Both the position numbers and the translations under genes were made by a program. Below, piece by piece: positions 26,910 to 34,856 of a DNA stretch of 64,000 bases. The notes under the pieces were generated by a model, which saw nothing but the letters and a program-made list of their open reading frames with translations, had not been told where the DNA came from and did not search any database. Within the stretch, counting starts at the first letter, position 1. Every line of letters starts with the position of its first letter. This DNA comes from Roseovarius pacificus (GTDB lineage Bacteria > Pseudomonadota > Alphaproteobacteria > Rhodobacterales > Rhodobacteraceae): assembly GCF_900142665.1 (NCBI RefSeq), contig NZ_FRBR01000002.1, positions 298,661-362,660 on the forward strand. Reading direction: 5' to 3'.

Positions 26910-28187
26910 TCAGAGGCTGGGGATGAATGTCACGATGGCGGGGAAGAGGTAGATGAGAAGGACGCTGAGCAACATCAGGAAGATCAGCGGCGTGACCCCG
27001 CGCACCACGGTCGCCAGTTTGGTTTTCGCGACTGCCTGTATGACGAAGAGATTCAATCCGACCGGTGGGGTGATCAGTGCGATCTCGATCAGGATAACGA
27101 AGAAGATGCCGAACCAGATCACGTCGATCTGGAGGCCCAGCACGGTGGGAAGAAGCACCGGCACCATGATCAGCAGCATCGACAGGCTTTCCAGGAACAG
27201 CCCGATGAACAACAGGATCGCGGCCACGATCAGGAGGAACATCCATTCCGAACTGACATGGGTATCGACCAGTTGCGAGACCTGTGCCGGCACCTGATAG
27301 AGCGTCACGGCCTTGCCGAAGATCTTGGCCCCGATCACCACGAGAAACAGCACCACGGTGGTGGCGACGGTTTTTCGCACCGCATCGAAGAACAGCGACC
27401 AGGTGAAGGTGCGAAGCGGGTAGATGACGATGATCAATGCCAGGACGGCCCCGACGGCGGAGGCTTCGGTGGGGGTGAAGGCACCCGAATAGATGCCGAT
27501 GATCATGGTTGCGCCGAGAAACAGGGAGGGCAGGGCGCGAATCGTGGCGGTGCGCCGCTCTGCCCAGCTGACGCGGGGCGAGGGCGTATGCGCCGACGTG
27601 AAGACGGAATAGAAAATGGCATAGGCGCTGAACAGGCCCAGCAGCAGAAGGCCCGGACCGATCCCGGCGAGGAACAGCTTGCCGATGCTTTCCTCGGTGA
27701 TCACGCCATAGACGATCAGCGGGATCGAAGGGGGTATCAGGATTCCCAGCGTGCCCCCGGCGGCCAGCAGGCCCAGCGTGAAGGAGCGGGAATATCCCCG
27801 GCGTGTCATCTCGGGGATGGCCACGGTGCCCACGGTGGCGGCTGTGGCGACCGAGCTGCCCGAAATGGCCGAGAATATCCCGCAGGACAGAAGCGCGGCG
27901 ATGCCGACGCCCGCAGGCCAATGGCCGACCCAGCTTTGCACGGCGTCGAACAGATCGCGCCCGACGCCGCCCTTGAGAAGGATATTCGACATCAGGAGGA
28001 ACAGGGGGACCGACAGGAGGATGAAATTGTCGAGCGCGCCATGCAGGTTCTGCGCGACCATGATCACCGGCAAGCCCTTGAACATGAGCATCAGAGTGCC
28101 CAGCCCCGCCAGCGAGAACGCGACCGGCAGGCCGCTGAACAGGAGGACGAGCAAACACAGTACGACGACGAGCAGTGTCACGGGCAA
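26910..28187 (-). CDS. TRAP transporter large membrane subunit (DctM family)
   Basis: 425 residues, normal length, about 12 hydrophobic segments. Family motifs include LFSGLPVAFSLAGLGTL at the start, AISGSSVATAATVGTVAIPEM (the 'GSSVA' signature), TLGILIPPSIPLIVYGVITE, and the C-terminal ITPPVGLNLFVIQAVA. It forms the ion-driven translocation subunit for an organic acid delivered by the binding protein encoded upstream. It is the last gene of the DctP-Q-M operon; the gap to DctQ is 7 bp. Confidence 0.93.
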   Translation of the reverse strand: MPVTLLVVVLCLLVLLFSGLPVAFSLAGLGTLMLMFKGLPVIMVAQNLHGALDNFILLSVPLFLLMSNILLKGGVGRDLFDAVQSWVGHWPAGVGIAALLSCGIFSAISGSSVATAATVGTVAIPEMTRRGYSRSFTLGLLAAGGTLGILIPPSIPLIVYGVITEESIGKLFLAGIGPGLLLLGLFSAYAIFYSVFTSAHTPSPRVSWAERRTATIRALPSLFLGATMIIGIYSGAFTPTEASAVGAVLALIIVIYPLRTFTWSLFFDAVRKTVATTVVLFLVVIGAKIFGKAVTLYQVPAQVSQLVDTHVSSEWMFLLIVAAILLFIGLFLESLSMLLIMVPVLLPTVLGLQIDVIWFGIFFVILIEIALITPPVGLNLFVIQAVAKTKLATVVRGVTPLIFLMLLSVLLIYLFPAIVTFIPSL

Positions 28188-28194
28188 TCCTTGC

Positions 28195-28764
28195 TTAGTC
28201 GGCCGCTTCGTCAGCGGCGGTAAATTCAGGGGCGGGCCGATAGGGAATACGCACGAGATCCGCCACGCCCTGCAATGCCAGTAGCGCGAAGCCCAGGATC
28301 ACCGGCAGTTCCGAAATCCAGTTGGGCATTTCGAGCATGGTCGGGGCGCGGCGTCCGAGGCGGATGGATTCAAGCATGATGTCCGTCGCGTAATAGACCG
28401 CCATAAGGCTGAATGCGATCACCACCAGAAGCGAGAACGCGTCGATGCAGCGGCGGGCATTCGGCCCCAGAAGAGACACCACGGCGGTGATGCGGATCAT
28501 TTCGCGGTGCCGCAATACATAGGCCATCGCAAGATAGGTAAACCACAATTGCAGGGCGACGGCGACGTCCTGTGTCCAGATCGTCGGCATGTTCAGAAGA
28601 TAACGGGCGACCACCTCGCCAAAGAGCATCAGGGCGATGGCGATCACCAGAACGTCGCTGATCGCGGCACAGCCCGTGCCGATCCGGTCAATCACCGTCC
28701 AGAGCGTGTTCAGAGGGGCGGATTTCTCCGCGCCCTCCGGATTTCTGTTGTCTGCGGATTTCAT
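28195..28764 (-). CDS. TRAP transporter small membrane subunit (DctQ family)
   Basis: 189 residues from ATG 28764; the longer open frame upstream overlaps the binding-protein gene and is not used. Four predicted membrane spans, with the family motifs FGEVVARYLLNMPTIWTQD (helix 2) and LRHREMIRITAVVSLL. It stabilises DctM and docks the binding protein. It lies 11 bp after the binding-protein stop. Confidence 0.9.
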   Translation of the reverse strand: MKSADNRNPEGAEKSAPLNTLWTVIDRIGTGCAAISDVLVIAIALMLFGEVVARYLLNMPTIWTQDVAVALQLWFTYLAMAYVLRHREMIRITAVVSLLGPNARRCIDAFSLLVVIAFSLMAVYYATDIMLESIRLGRRAPTMLEMPNWISELPVILGFALLALQGVADLVRIPYRPAPEFTAADEAAD

Positions 28765-28775
28765 GTCCGCCGATC

Positions 28776-29774
28776 TCAGTAAAGCGCGCGCACGCTGTCG
28801 ACGAGCTCCTGGCCCGCCTCGCCGGCGCTTTCGATATAGGTGTCGATGGCGGGTTTGGCCGCCGCGCGCCATGCTTCGATCTGCGCGTCGGACAGTGTGG
28901 TGACCGTCATGTCCGTCTCGTCCTCGAGGAATTTCTGAGCATCGAGATTTTTCGTTTTGGTCTCTTCACGCATCTTCATTTCCGCGGCGCGGGCGGCCTC
29001 GGTCATCCAGGATTGTTCCTGTTCGGACATGTCCTGCCAGAGCGCGTCGTTCATCACGACGAGGAATTCGGTCTGGGCGTGGTTGGAGATGGTGACGTGA
29101 TCCATCACCTCGTGCAGCTTGCGCGACTTGATCGCCGTGGTGCCGGTCATGCCGATATCGACGGTGCCGCGCTGATACGCCATGAACTGTTCGGAGCCGC
29201 CAATCTTGACCGGAACGCCACCGACCGCCTTGATGAAATCGCCGGACGGCTTGCCCAGAACGCGAACCTTCTTGTCCTTCATGTCCTCGGGCGAGACCAG
29301 CGGCGCACCGTTGGACAGAAGCTGTACCGGGCCGTAATCCTGCCACCAGACAACCCGCGAGCCGGTGCCCAGGATCAGATCGTCGATCTGCTGGCGCACG
29401 GGGCTTTCCGGATCGGCGGCCCTGGCCAGAACTTCGTAGCTGGGAAACATGAAGGCGACGCTGAACAGGCCCACCGCCGGGATCGTCCCGGCAAATTCGT
29501 CGATCAGCACGAGGCCCATGTCGATCGCGCCGGAACTGACCGCCTGAGGAATCTCGCTGCCCTTGTAGAGCTGAGCGGAATCGTAGATTTCGACGTTCAT
29601 CTCGCCGTCGGAAATCTCTTCGAGCTGGTCCGCGAAGTAGACGATATTCTCGCCGACGGGGTGGTTCGTCGCGACCTGAAGCGACAGGCGCAGCGTGCGC
29701 TCGGCCGAAGCACTGACCGCCGTCATCGAGACGAGCGCCAGCGAAAGCGCCGTCGAAACCAGATAATTCTTCAT
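28776..29774 (-). CDS. TRAP transporter periplasmic substrate-binding protein (DctP family)
   Basis: 332 residues from ATG 29774. A Sec signal, residues 1-24, ends near VSASA-ERT. DctP-fold motifs: HPVGENIVYFADQLEEISDG, YDSAQLYKGSEIPQAVSSG, and the conserved Arg/Asn ligand region DKKVRVLGKPSGDFIKAVGG with MAYQRGTVDIGMTG. The substrate is likely a carboxylate because the binding Arg is retained. It is first in its operon, with a GntR-type operator 81-90 bp upstream. Confidence 0.93.
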   Translation of the reverse strand: MKNYLVSTALSLALVSMTAVSASAERTLRLSLQVATNHPVGENIVYFADQLEEISDGEMNVEIYDSAQLYKGSEIPQAVSSGAIDMGLVLIDEFAGTIPAVGLFSVAFMFPSYEVLARAADPESPVRQQIDDLILGTGSRVVWWQDYGPVQLLSNGAPLVSPEDMKDKKVRVLGKPSGDFIKAVGGVPVKIGGSEQFMAYQRGTVDIGMTGTTAIKSRKLHEVMDHVTISNHAQTEFLVVMNDALWQDMSEQEQSWMTEAARAAEMKMREETKTKNLDAQKFLEDETDMTVTTLSDAQIEAWRAAAKPAIDTYIESAGEAGQELVDSVRALY

Positions 29775-29854
29775 AAATCCTCTCCCTGTGGTCTTTCCCG
29801 GCGTGGAAACGGCAACCTCCCTGCCTGTCCACGCCCGTGGTGCATCTGCAACGA

Positions 29855-29864
29855 TTGTATACAA
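29855..29864. promoter_or_regulatory. GntR-type operator in the TRAP promoter
   Basis: TTGTATACAA, a perfect 10-bp palindrome in the 166 bp between the DctP start and the GntR gene's 3' end. Its twin lies at 30620 next to the GntR start. Confidence 0.65.
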
Positions 29865-29940
29865 CGAGTTCGGAAGTCAACAGTCAATGACGGCATAAGG
29901 CCGCATCACGCCGGGCGGTGCCGGGGACGGTGGCGCGGCG

Positions 29941-30591
29941 TCACGAGCCGGCGAGGGCCGCATGGCCCGCACGTATATGGGCCTGCATCAGGGATTGCGC
30001 CCAAAGGCCGTCGCGAAAGCCAAGCGCCGTCACGATTTCGCGGTGGTGCTGCATGCTGCGTTCGAGGCTGTCGGGGGCGTAGTGGGCATAAGTTCTCAGC
30101 ACCAGGGGCATATTGGTGATCTGGCGGACCATCAGGCCCAGCCGGGCGTTTCCCGACGCCGAAAGGATGTGGGTGTGATACTGATCATTCAGCTTTGCGA
30201 AATGTGGAGAAGATGGATATTTTTCATGTTTTACAATGTCTTCCATCTGATCGCACAGGTGAGTCATCTTATCCAGGCGGGCGCTGTCGATCTTGTCTGC
30301 GGCCAGTGCGGCGGCATGACCTTCGAGCAGCACCCGCAAGTCGAAGATCTGGTCGATCTCGGCCTTGTCCCACCGGGCGACCCGTGCCCCGGAGTTGCGC
30401 GAGATCGTCACCAGCCCCTCGTTGTCGAGGCGGCGCAGGGCGTCACGGATGGGGGTGCGGCTGATCCCGATCAGGTCGACCAGTTTCTGCTCCGTCAGAT
30501 GGGCGCCCCCCTGCCAGTGCCCCTTCAGAATGCCGTCGCGGATCGTCTCATAGGCCTTGTCGGCGGGTCTTTCCCGAGGTGTCTTGGTCAC
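29941..30591 (-). CDS. GntR-family regulator, FCD subfamily
   Basis: 216 residues from GTG 30591, chosen because AAGG precedes it; GTG 30618 would add nine residues but has no ribosome site and touches the operator. N-terminal winged helix: YETIRDGILKGHWQGG, LVDLIGISRTPIRDALRRL, EGLVTISRNSGARVA. The C-terminal FCD ligand domain starts near IFDLRVLLEGHAA and has the metal-binding His residues in LNDQYHTHIL and MQHHREIV. It probably represses the TRAP operon and the lyase gene through the two GTATAC palindromes that flank it (inference). Confidence 0.9.
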   Translation of the reverse strand: MTKTPRERPADKAYETIRDGILKGHWQGGAHLTEQKLVDLIGISRTPIRDALRRLDNEGLVTISRNSGARVARWDKAEIDQIFDLRVLLEGHAAALAADKIDSARLDKMTHLCDQMEDIVKHEKYPSSPHFAKLNDQYHTHILSASGNARLGLMVRQITNMPLVLRTYAHYAPDSLERSMQHHREIVTALGFRDGLWAQSLMQAHIRAGHAALAGS

Positions 30592-30619
30592 GGTGATGCG
30601 CCTTGTCTTGCCAATCACA

Positions 30620-30629
30620 TCGTATACAA
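30620..30629. promoter_or_regulatory. GntR-type operator between GntR and lyase genes
   Basis: TCGTATACAA, one base off the perfect palindrome at 29855. It lies in the divergent promoter of the GntR and lyase genes, where binding would block both. Confidence 0.6.
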
Positions 30630-30710
30630 TATAGACGTTATCGCCAAACGGACAGCCCGCGCAAGCGGGTGCCGTCCCCGATCACATCCAGATTTCCAAA
30701 AGGAAGCCGA

Positions 30711-31565
30711 ATGCATTCTCTGAAAGCCCGTTTGTCTCAGCCCGGTCTCGTCTCGGCCCCGGGTGTTTTCGATATGATATCCGCCAAGATCGCCGACGGG
30801 ATGGGGTTCGATGCGCTTTACATGACGGGGTATGGCGCGGTTGCGTCGTATCTGGGGCTGCCGGATGCGGGGCTGGCGACCTATACCGATATGGTCGGTC
30901 GCGCCGGTGCAATGGCCCAGGGTAGCAAGACGCCGCTGATTGCCGATGGCGATACCGGTTACGGCGGGTTGCTCAATGTCCAGCATACGGTGCGCGGGTA
31001 CGAACGCGCCGGCGTTGCGGGCATTCAGCTTGAAGATCAGGAAGTGCCGAAGAAATGCGGGCATACGCCGGGGCGTCGCGTGGTCCCGACGGAGGAGATG
31101 GTCAAGAAGATCAGGGTGGCGGTCGAAACCCGCGACAGCGATGAATTCCTGATTGTCGCGCGTACCGATGCGCGCACCACGCTGGGTATCGACGAAGCGA
31201 TGCGCCGCGTCGAAGCCTATGACAAGGCGGGCGCTGACGTTCTGTTTCTGGAATCCCCGGAATCGGAAGAGGAAATGGCGCGAATCGGGCGCAGTTTCGA
31301 CAAGCCTCTCGTCGCGAACATGGTCGAGGGCGGGCGGACACCGATCCTGTCGCGCGCGCAGCTCGAGGAACTGGGCTTTTCGCTGGCGATCTTTCCGGCC
31401 TCGGGGTTCCTGGCCGCAGCGGCGGCGCTGCGCGAGGTTTACGGGACCATCGCCGGGAAGGGCTCTACCGACGAGATTCAGGAGACCCTTTATCCGTTTT
31501 CGGAATTTTCCAAGCTGATGGGGTTTCAAGAGGTGTGGGATTTCGAAAGAAAACACGCCGATTGA
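30711..31565 (+). CDS. Isocitrate lyase/PEP mutase-superfamily carbon-carbon lyase
   Basis: 284 residues from ATG 30711 with AAAAGGAAG before it. Motifs: SAPGVFDMISAKIADGMG, metal-binding DGDTGYGG, the catalytic-loop KKCGH in EVPKKCGHTPG, and ARTDARTTLG. This fits the 2-methylisocitrate lyase/dimethylmalate lyase/oxaloacetate decarboxylase branch. It splits a 2-hydroxy-diacid-type substrate to pyruvate or glyoxylate plus a second acid. Its GntR and TRAP neighbours suggest that it acts on the imported acid. A paralogue is encoded at 37758. Confidence 0.87.
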   Translation: MHSLKARLSQPGLVSAPGVFDMISAKIADGMGFDALYMTGYGAVASYLGLPDAGLATYTDMVGRAGAMAQGSKTPLIADGDTGYGGLLNVQHTVRGYERAGVAGIQLEDQEVPKKCGHTPGRRVVPTEEMVKKIRVAVETRDSDEFLIVARTDARTTLGIDEAMRRVEAYDKAGADVLFLESPESEEEMARIGRSFDKPLVANMVEGGRTPILSRAQLEELGFSLAIFPASGFLAAAAALREVYGTIAGKGSTDEIQETLYPFSEFSKLMGFQEVWDFERKHAD

Positions 31566-31644
31566 ACCTCGACCCTGGACGATGTCAGGCAGATTCTGGC
31601 GAGTCACCGCCAGGGCAGGGGGGCTATCTTCCGTAGCGCGCAAA

Positions 31645-31672
31645 GGCGGCGGCGCATGGAATGGCCGCCGCC
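31645..31672. terminator. GC-rich hairpin between convergent genes, candidate terminator
   Basis: GGCGGCGGC (31645-31653) pairs with GCCGCCGCC (31664-31672), a nine-base stem. On the minus strand it is followed by TTTGCG; on the plus strand there is no T-run. It lies in the 229-bp gap between the plus-strand lyase and the minus-strand SDR. The rest of the gap shows nothing. Confidence 0.5.
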
Positions 31673-31794
31673 GATTCTGACGAACACATGGTCCGGGTGC
31701 CATTGCCCGTCGGATCAGGCCCGTATTCGCTGAATTCGGCAGCGCCGGAGTTCTGAGGCGAATTTCGGGCCAAATCCGTTCCGCCAGACAGTGT

Positions 31795-32571
31795 CTAGAT
31801 GCCGGGCGTGGCGCCGCCGTCGACAATGAAGGTCGAACCAGTAATATAACCCGCCTCTGGCGAACACAGATAGCCTACCATAGATGCGATATCCTCCGGT
31901 TTTCCATAGGCATCAAGTCCGAGGCGGTTTTGCAATCTCTGTTTTGCTTCTGTCCGCGAGATGCCGTTCTGCACCGCGAATGTATTGATCCGGTGCGTCA
32001 GGCGATCCGTTTCTATGTGGCCTGGGCATACAACATTGACACGCGGTGCGCCGGGGCGTTTCGAGATGGCCTTGGAGAAATTGATCAGCGCCGAATTCAC
32101 GGGCCCCCCAATGGAGAAAAGCGGATCGGGCGTTTGCGCGCCGATTCCCGAGATGTTCACGATGCATCCTTTGCTTGCTTCGAGGCTTTCCCAAGCGGCG
32201 CGGCAAAAGCGAACCGTCGCATGGTATTTGAGCGCAAACCCCGAAAGGTGAAGATCGTCGCTGAGTTCCAGGAAGTCGCCGCGTTGGGTGTCGCCTGCAT
32301 TGTTGATCAGGATGTCGATGTGCCCGAAGTGCCTGATGACATGCTTTATCACTTCGCCGGGGGCGTCCGGCAGGCTCAGATCCGCAGGAAGGGCAATGGC
32401 GTCCTTCGTGCCAAGCTGTTTGGCTTCGGTAACGACGCTTTCCAGCGCGGCACTGTCGCGTGCCGTGAGGGCGAGTGAGCAGCCTTCGGTGGCGAGCCTC
32501 AGTGCAATGGCCCGTCCCAGCCCGCGGCTGGCTCCGGTGACGACCGCGACGCGGTGTTTTGAAAGGGTCAT
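31795..32571 (-). CDS. Short-chain dehydrogenase/reductase
   Basis: 258 residues from ATG 32571 with AGGAG. Classical SDR motifs: cofactor TGASRGLGRAIALRL, NNAGD, a Ser in NISGIGAQ. The expected YxxxK is altered: the ISIGGPVNSALINFSKAIS region shows no Tyr at the usual place while Lys is kept, so catalysis may differ. C-terminal GYITGSTFIVDGGATPGI is normal. It is downstream of the 3-hydroxyisobutyrate-dehydrogenase-like gene on the same strand, 42 bp away, so this is a two-gene operon divergent from the TAXI-TRAP operon. Confidence 0.82.
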   Translation of the reverse strand: MTLSKHRVAVVTGASRGLGRAIALRLATEGCSLALTARDSAALESVVTEAKQLGTKDAIALPADLSLPDAPGEVIKHVIRHFGHIDILINNAGDTQRGDFLELSDDLHLSGFALKYHATVRFCRAAWESLEASKGCIVNISGIGAQTPDPLFSIGGPVNSALINFSKAISKRPGAPRVNVVCPGHIETDRLTHRINTFAVQNGISRTEAKQRLQNRLGLDAYGKPEDIASMVGYLCSPEAGYITGSTFIVDGGATPGI

Positions 32572-32613
32572 GTCGTTCTCCTGTAACGCTTTGGAAATGA
32601 CACTCGGTCGAGG

Positions 32614-33513
32614 TCAGGTTCCGGCATGCACTTCGTGCTTGGCCCATTGCTCGATAACACGAAGAATTTCCGTCATGTCGACGTCCGGGCCCAGGTGATC
32701 CCTGGTCAGGTTCAGCATCTGGCGTACCGCTGTTCCGACCGGCATCGGTACGCCCATGCGGTCGGCCTCTTCCAGGCATAGCCTTGCATCTTTGGCCGAG
32801 AGCTTGATCGGCATGCCGAAGTCGAAGTTCCGGTTGAGCATATGCTTCGGGAATTTGTCGGTCGTCGTGGTGTTGCGGCCCGAGCCTGCATTGAACACAT
32901 CGAGCATTGCCTGCGGATCAAGCCCGGACTTGGCGCCAAGTACCATCGTCTCGGACGTAATGGCGAGGGCCGCGGTGGACATCAGGTTGTTGAGGACCTT
33001 CATCGTCTGGCCCTGACCGGCAGAGTTCCCGACAACGAAGACATTGCCAAGGGTCTTCAGGGCGGGCACGAGAGCCTGGACCGTTTCAGAAGGACCGGCC
33101 AGCATCAGTGCAAGCGTTCCTGCCCGCGCTCCCTCGGCTCCGCCGCTTACCGGGCAGTCGACCAGCGTTCGCCCGGCTGCCGCAGCGGATTGCGCGATGT
33201 CCTTTGCGACCTGGGGACCGGTTGTGGAAAGATCGACAATCACACTGGCGCCTTCGGCTGTCAGAAGGCCGTCTGGCCCATTGACGACCTGTTCGACCAC
33301 ATTGGGTGTCGGCAGCGAAAGAAGCGCGACAGGCGCCTGTGCGGCGGCATCCGTTGCTGAATCAGCTACCGCTGCGCCCGCCTTGCGGATCGCGGTGCGT
33401 GCGGTTTCGCTGGGGTCGTAGGCGATCACGGAATATCCGGCGTCGATCAGGCGCGTCGCCATCGGGCGCCCCATCGTTCCAAGGCCGATAAAGCAGAAGT
33501 CATAAGTACTCAC
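32614..33513 (-). CDS. 3-Hydroxyisobutyrate dehydrogenase-family NAD(P)-dependent oxidoreductase
   Basis: 299 residues from GTG 33513 with AGGAC upstream. N-terminal Rossmann motif FIGLGTMGRPMATRLIDAGY, substrate motif DCPVSGGAEGARAGTLALML and catalytic Lys in GQGQTMKVLNNLMSTAA. The family oxidises or reduces beta-hydroxy acids (3-hydroxyisobutyrate, tartronate semialdehyde, 2-hydroxymethylglutarate). A paralogue lies at 36841 on the opposite strand of the same block. Its promoter region (33514-33752) is shared with the TAXI operon and carries two copies of the GntR-type motif. Confidence 0.88.
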   Translation of the reverse strand: MSTYDFCFIGLGTMGRPMATRLIDAGYSVIAYDPSETARTAIRKAGAAVADSATDAAAQAPVALLSLPTPNVVEQVVNGPDGLLTAEGASVIVDLSTTGPQVAKDIAQSAAAAGRTLVDCPVSGGAEGARAGTLALMLAGPSETVQALVPALKTLGNVFVVGNSAGQGQTMKVLNNLMSTAALAITSETMVLGAKSGLDPQAMLDVFNAGSGRNTTTTDKFPKHMLNRNFDFGMPIKLSAKDARLCLEEADRMGVPMPVGTAVRQMLNLTRDHLGPDVDMTEILRVIEQWAKHEVHAGT

Positions 33514-33583
33514 GTTGAAGTCCTGTCCTGTGGGTGGGGAATCTGACGCACGAGACGGTGGGCGCGCCGCTCTGAGTTCGGTT

Positions 33584-33603
33584 TTGTATAACCATCATAC
33601 AAT
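33584..33603. promoter_or_regulatory. GntR-type operator 1 of the large catabolic block
   Basis: TTGTAT (33584-33589) and ATACAA (33597-33602) form an inverted repeat with a 7-bp spacer. The minus-strand reading of its right half, ATTGTATGATGG, matches the core of the copies at 33660, 41240 and 43492. Confidence 0.55.
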
Positions 33604-33659
33604 TTTTTTTCTGTCAATAATTGACTCGCGGGTGTTTCGGAGTATCACTTGTCGTATCT

Positions 33660-33672
33660 TAAGATTGTATGA
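33660..33672 (+). promoter_or_regulatory. GntR-type operator 2 of the large catabolic block
   Basis: TAAGATTGTATGA, identical to the copy at 43492 over 13 bases, 81 bp before the TAXI binding-protein start. Confidence 0.6.
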
Positions 33673-33752
33673 CTGAATGATTCAATGAGGGATTGGTCAT
33701 GCGATGACTTGAGTTCTGTCGGCTTCTGGCTGGCCTTTGGGAGGAAATGCAA

Positions 33753-34784
33753 ATGATTGATAAAATGAAGCGTAGTATCGTTTTTTGCGGAATCGCGGCG
33801 ACCGCAGTCGGGGTTTCGGGGGGTGCCGTTATGGCGCAGCAGGCGTTGGGCAGCCCGGATTGGGATTACGAGATCGTTCTTGGCGGGGGATCGGCGACAG
33901 GTAACTCGCGTGTTCTTGCCGGCGCGCTCGGAAAGATCATCACCGAGAACGTGGAGGGCGTGCGGGCCAGCGGCGCGGTGTCGCCAGGGTTTGATGCGGA
34001 AAGCGCGATCCACACGCATGAGGGGGCCTGGCATGGTGGGGTGGGGACGCCCTTGACCATTAAAAATGCTGTGGATGGGGTTGCGCCGTTCCCGAGTGAG
34101 GGTGTTGCGCTGAATTTCTGGTTCTACCACAACGAGGTGCCGCTGAATGTCCTGGCCCGGGCCGATACCGGCTTTACTCAGGTTTCGGACCTGAAGGGGG
34201 CAACGGTCGCATTGGCGCCCAAGGGGACATCCAACTACCAGTTGACCGAGATCGTCTTTGGTGCGGATGGCGTATCTCTGGACGATGTCAACGTTCGGTA
34301 CATGGATACGTCCGAGGCTATATCGCAACTTCAGAACGGAAACATCGATGCGATGTCTTATGTGCGCGATTATTCGGGCGCGGTTCTGGAACTGACCACG
34401 TCGCGTGAGGTGACGTTGCTTCAGCTCTCGGAGGAAGCCTCGGCTGAAATCTCCGGGCAGCTGGAATGGGCCGGACCTGTGGAGTGGCCGTTCAAGGCTG
34501 AATACCCGGATATGAATGTTCCGGAGCCCGGGCAGGTCATTGTCTCGCCCGAGTTCATGTTCCTCGATGCGGATTTGCCGAACGATCTGGTCTACGCCAT
34601 GACCAGGGCGGTTTGGGAAAACATCGAAGTGGTCAACCGCAGTTCCAAGGTGTTCGAGGATGTGAATCTTCAGGAGGCGCTTAAGCGGGTGCCGATCGCG
34701 CCGCATCCGGGTGCGATCATGTACTACAAGGAAATGAACGTCCCCGGCTGGGAACAGTACAAGGATCTCCTTCCCAGCGAGTGA
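33753..34784 (+). CDS. TAXI-family TRAP substrate-binding protein
   Basis: 343 residues from ATG 33753; GGAGG at 33740-33744 suits this codon better than the ATG at 33747. The signal peptide ends near GAVMAQ-QAL. TAXI-family features: VLGGGSATGNSRVLAGALG at the start of the mature protein, KGATVALAPKGTSNYQLTEI and the C-terminal VPIAPHPGAIMYYKEM. It captures a small carboxylate for the fused TRAP permease encoded next. A strong hairpin at 34796-34820 separates them. Confidence 0.9.
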   Translation: MIDKMKRSIVFCGIAATAVGVSGGAVMAQQALGSPDWDYEIVLGGGSATGNSRVLAGALGKIITENVEGVRASGAVSPGFDAESAIHTHEGAWHGGVGTPLTIKNAVDGVAPFPSEGVALNFWFYHNEVPLNVLARADTGFTQVSDLKGATVALAPKGTSNYQLTEIVFGADGVSLDDVNVRYMDTSEAISQLQNGNIDAMSYVRDYSGAVLELTTSREVTLLQLSEEASAEISGQLEWAGPVEWPFKAEYPDMNVPEPGQVIVSPEFMFLDADLPNDLVYAMTRAVWENIEVVNRSSKVFEDVNLQEALKRVPIAPHPGAIMYYKEMNVPGWEQYKDLLPSE

Positions 34785-34795
34785 ATTTGAAGAGG

Positions 34796-34820
34796 GCAGG
34801 GCGGCAACGTGCCGTCCTGC
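34796..34820 (+). promoter_or_regulatory. Intergenic RNA hairpin between TAXI binding protein and permease
   Basis: GCAGGGCGGCA (34796-34806) pairs with TGCCGTCCTGC (34810-34820): an 11-base stem with one G-U pair and a three-base loop. No T-run. As at 5451, this suggests differential expression of binding protein over permease. Confidence 0.6.
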
Positions 34821-34856
34821 TGCACACACCATTCAAACTCGGCGAATTGTACTCCC

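Noticed and set aside
26490..28223. A long plus-strand open frame of 577 codons over the IS6 relic and the TRAP large subunit gene
   Set aside because: Its translation is rich in Asp, Glu, Gln, His and Gly in the pattern of an antisense reading of a membrane protein gene; the minus-strand DctM frame has clear family motifs.
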